This document shows, piece after piece, positions 60,674-64,000 of a DNA stretch of 64,000 nt; position 1 is the first letter of the stretch; every line of letters starts with the position of its first letter. This DNA comes from Rhabditophanes sp. KR3021 (lineage: Eukaryota; Nematoda; Chromadorea; Rhabditida; Alloionematidae): contig CAUJLY010000001.1 in NCBI GenBank assembly GCA_963281155.1, forward strand, positions 5,022,001 to 5,086,000, given 5' to 3'. The position numbers and the translations under genes were made by a program. The notes beneath the pieces are model-generated. The model worked only from the letters and a program-made list of their open reading frames with translations. It made no database searches and had not been told where the DNA came from.

Positions 60674-63648
60674 ATGTCTTATACTCTTGCTAGTACTACT
60701 GGAGATGATGTTCAGGAAAGGGCGCGCAAACCTTTATACTTAAAGGCTATTGCTGGATTTGCTAAATTGCTTTTTATCGTCTGCGATGTTATAACTTTCA
60801 TCCCATTCCAAATTTTTGATAACCCTCAAAGGAAGTTGGACGAATCTGCTAAGATGAAAGTAAGTAATAATACTGATTTGAATAGTATTCAACAATATAA
60901 ATGTTACTCAACTGTCATTTCAAAATACTCAGTAATATATATACATATTATTTGTTTACGATTTAGGCTCTTCAAATTAACCAGACAGATCCAAACTCAG
61001 CTTATCGTAATGCTGATAGTATGGATAAATTGCAATCTACTTGTTTCCCAGACTGTCCCACTCTTGATTCAATTTGGACGAAAGCATGTGTCGATTTCGA
61101 GAGTTCCTTATGCATGGGCACTCGACAAATAGTTAGAATAGTCGAAGACAGGGATACTACTACAGGACAAGTAAATCAAAAGATTCAATTTGGCGAGTAT
61201 AAATGTAAGTGAATCTTACTACAAAGCTATAAATAACCAGCACTACTACTCGGTGGTCTATAGCTTATAACTTAATTAAATTTGCTTTAAGGGGAGACAT
61301 ACGGAGAAGTAAACAGAAAAGTAAACAATGTATCAAATTCATTGGATTCACTTGCTTTGCAAAGAAACGGGCATGTTGTAATTTTTTCCGAAACCAGAGC
61401 TGAATGGATGATAACGGCCCAATCTTGTTTCCGAAAGTGTTTTCCTGGTAAGTGTGTAATCTTTAACTGTTATAATATCACTCAAATTGCATAGTCGTAA
61501 CTGTGTATGCCACACTGGGTGAAGAAGCTGTAGCATATGCTATAAATGAAAGCGACGGAGTAGTTTTGTTTACTACGGCTGCTCACTTGAGCATGATTCA
61601 AAAAATTAGCGATAGGATTCCTCAAATAGGTCATATTATTTACTTTGAAGATCCATACAAATCAACAATTGACAATCTGGAAAGGCAAGAGACAATTACG
61701 TTTTTGAAAAGCAAATTCAAAAGCTGTACCTCATTTGAGTCATTCTTAGCTACAGGCGAAAATACACCTCCCTCACCAAAACCACCTAATGATCGAGAAG
61801 ATATTGCCATGATTATGTACACATCTGGGACTACTGGAAAGCCTAAAGGTTGTGTTCTATCTCATAAAAATATAATAGGGACTCTAACTGGCTATAGTCA
61901 CATCGTCAAATTGAATCCGACCGATACGTACATCGCATATCTCCCTCAAAGTCATATTTTAGAATGTTGTGCTGAATTGGTCGGCTATTCTCAAGGTTGC
62001 AAGGTAGGTACACATAATTCATTTATTGGTGCGAGTGTACGCAAATTGATAAAGTATAATTATTGTGGTGCGAATATGACAATAGTATCTAGATTCGCAC
62101 TATTCTAAATAGTGATAATGGTGATATATTTTTGTAGGTAGCATACTCCTCTCCGCACACTTTGATTGACACTTCGATTAAAATTTTGCCGGGAACGAAG
62201 GGTGACATTGGAGTAGCTCAGCCGACAGTTATTGTGGCAGTCCCAGCCATAATCAACCGAATTTACAAAGCCGTTAACGATAAAGTGTCCAAATCATCTG
62301 CTATTTCAAAGGAAATATTTGATATTTGCTTTAAAAGAAGAAAGGCTAGATATGAAAAGGGATATTCAAGTTTGCTGATTGATAGACTTATTTTCGGAAA
62401 GATAAAACAATCATTGGGCGGAAAAACAAAGCTAGTCATTTGTGGCGGAGCTTTTCTCAACGTGGAGCCACAAAGATTCATAAATATCTGCTTTGGCTGT
62501 CCAGTCATTCAAGGGTAGGTTTTTAAAATAATTATTTTTCACAAAAGACGATTCAGATATGGGTTAACCATATCTAAGTTCGTTTAGAAAAGCTAAAGTT
62601 GTTAAGGCAAAGAATTTATTAAGTAGAAAAAATTAGAAAAGAGACAAAAGCAATAAGTTAATCCATGAATGTAAGGTGGTACTTAAATATTCCTGACGAA
62701 AGTTTAAGCTATTTAGCAGTTTTTTAGTTGATCTAGGCACTTTGAATCTAAGGGTATTTTTAAATGAACGATGGCTTGAGTTTTCTTTGAATTGAACTTG
62801 AATATTATTGACACACAAAATAACTTATAAATAACTCTTTATCAATGAAGGAATAAATGGGTTTCGGAAAATATAATAACACCTCATTTGATTGTTTATA
62901 AATAAAATGCAACTTTAGGTTTGGTTTAACTGAAACTTGCGGCGGAGCGACGTTGACAAACTTGCATGATTTAACGACAGGAATTGTGGGACCTCCATTG
63001 ACAACTTGTGAAATCAGATTACGCGAATGGGCTGAAGCGAACTATTCGCCAACTAACCGTATACCTCAGGGAGAAATTCTTATTCATGGGGATAATGTTT
63101 GTCAAGGATTTTACAAGAATGAGGAGCAAACTAAGGAAGCTTTTGTTGAAATTGAGGGAAAGAGATGGTTTTGTAGCGGCGATATAGGGGAAATTTGCGC
63201 TGATGGATCATTAAAAATAATAGATAGAAAAAAAGATCTCATCAAGCTTAGTCACGGAGAATATGTATCGCTTTCAAAAATCGAGGGTTTTTTGTTGACC
63301 AATATTTATGTTGATAATGTGTGTATTTATGCGTCTGTTGATCACAATCAATTGGTTGTGTTGTTAGTTCCAAATGAAAATAATGTAAGAGAATTAGGAG
63401 CAAAGTTAGGAGTAACAACTCAAGATTGGAAAAGCATCTGTGAAAATAAAATGGTAAAAAATAGTGTGTTGAAAGAATTGCAAAAGTTTGTTGAAGGCAA
63501 GTTATTGAAACACGAAATTCCTTCTCAAATTTATCTTTGCCATGAACTATGGACGCCAGCCAGTGGATTATTGACTGAAGCTATGAAATTGAAGAGAAAA
63601 GTGATTGAAACCCGCTTTAAAAGCCAGATTAATGATCTTTTTAAATGA
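60674..63648 (+). CDS. ACSL: Long-chain acyl-CoA synthetase, ACSL3/4 type, 731 aa
   Basis: Six exons: 60674-60859, 60967-61204, 61292-61447, 61495-62003, 62138-62514, 62919-63648. N-terminal membrane anchor (FAKLLFIVCDVITFIPFQIF), then the AMP-binding enzyme fold. P-loop-like motif: IMYTSGTTGKPKGCVLSHKN. Substrate and adenylate region: AYLPQSHILECCAELVGYSQ, YSSPHTLIDTS, LLCGGA-like KLVICGGAFLNVEPQRFINI, and GFGLTETCGG. C-terminal hinge and FACS signature: RWFCSGDIGEICADGSLKII then DRKKDLIKLSHGEYVSL. It activates long-chain fatty acids to acyl-CoA with ATP, on ER, lipid-droplet or peroxisomal membranes. The EWTP-like end (ELWTPASGLLTEAMKLKRK) and length (human ACSL4 711 aa) place it with ACSL3/4. 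Confidence 0.93.
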
Positions 63649-64000
63649 TATAAGTAATAATAATTGCTCACCTGTTAGTTACTCATTTTATTTAATTACT
63701 GAAAATATAAATTATTTGTTATCTCATTTGCTTTAACATTAATAATTTTTTCATTTGATTTTCTTTAACTTTAATTATCTTTTATTCAACTTTCTTTAAC
63801 CTTAATTATCTTTTACTCAATTTTCTTTAGCTTTAATTACCTTTTATTCAATTTTCTTTAACTTTAATTATCTTTTATACATTCTTATTTAAATGAATAA
63901 TTTTTGTGCATTCTTATTTAAATGAATAATTGTTGTACGTTTTAATTTAAATGGCTCTTATAAATATGTTGGTCTGATGATTTTTATAATACTCAATGGC
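63649..64000. other. 3' flank of ACSL gene
   Basis: Only the minisatellites and AT-rich sequence are seen. Confidence 0.5.
63731..63955. repeat. Two adjacent minisatellites (31-nt and ~29-nt units)
   Basis: About five copies of a 31-nt unit (ctttaactttaattatct then tttattcaatttt) recur at 63731, 63763, 63794, 63825 and 63856. They are followed directly by ~2.5 copies of a 29-nt unit (attcttatttaaatgaataa then tttttgtgc) at about 63881-63955. Confidence 0.85.

Overview
This is a window of AT-rich animal nuclear DNA (roughly 70% AT by eye), almost certainly from a nematode. The evidence is three genes with the nematode-restricted SXP/RAL-2 (DUF148) fold, a kal-1/anosmin-like gene, Kunitz and mucin-like secreted proteins, very short introns (many 32-45 nt, with TTTTAG/TTTCAG-type acceptors), and acceptor-like TTTTAG or TTTTCAG sites next to some start codons, which would fit spliced-leader trans-splicing. 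I cannot place the clade from sequence alone. Exon structures were assembled by hand from reading frame, GT-AG junctions and family alignment. Every complete model given here sums to a multiple of three, except the Kunitz gene, which has a phase conflict.

Layout. 0.5-8 kb: mostly genes for predicted secreted proteins (a 69-aa peptide, an acetylcholine-binding-protein-like Cys-loop ectodomain without membrane segments, an SXP/RAL-2 protein, a Cys-rich protein without a visible signal peptide, and a Pro/Arg-rich peptide precursor) around a divergent alpha-tubulin gene. 8.4-14.4 kb (minus): mitoribosomal protein mS26 and an unusually compact ABCA transporter. 14.4-17.6 kb: gene-poor. 17.7-22 kb (plus): kal-1/anosmin-like gene with a GPI-like tail. 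22-24 kb (minus): two tandem SXP/RAL-2 genes. 24.7 kb: BTB-like single-exon gene; 25.5 kb: tRNA-Arg(ACG); 25.6-26.9 kb: RMND5/Gid2 of the CTLH E3 ligase; 27-27.9 kb: an unrecognised multi-pass membrane protein. 29.4-30.3 kb: NK-2-type homeobox gene in a large non-coding neighbourhood. 33-34.5 kb (minus): DSCC1 cohesion factor. 34.7-39.9 kb (minus): an oxalate/formate-antiporter-like MFS gene whose two large introns hold decayed plus-strand coding sequence. 41.4-43 kb (minus): secreted mucin-like Cys-rich protein. 45-46.3 kb: SLC35A nucleotide-sugar transporter; 46.8-47.4 kb: phosphomevalonate kinase; 47.9-48.4 kb: SEC61 gamma; 49.7-51.6 kb: two-Kunitz-domain protein. 51.6-57.3 kb: gene desert. 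57.3-60 kb: HtrL/YibB-domain type II membrane protein. 60.7-63.6 kb: long-chain acyl-CoA synthetase (ACSL3/4 type). 63.7-64 kb: minisatellite-like repeats.

The genes do not form one pathway. Housekeeping functions (translocon, mitoribosome, mevalonate pathway, cohesion, ubiquitin ligase, lipid activation) are mixed with fast-evolving secreted families. The most unusual items are the soluble Cys-loop-like protein, the ABCA transporter lacking its big extracellular domains, the 32-nt introns, and the coding fossil in the MFS introns.
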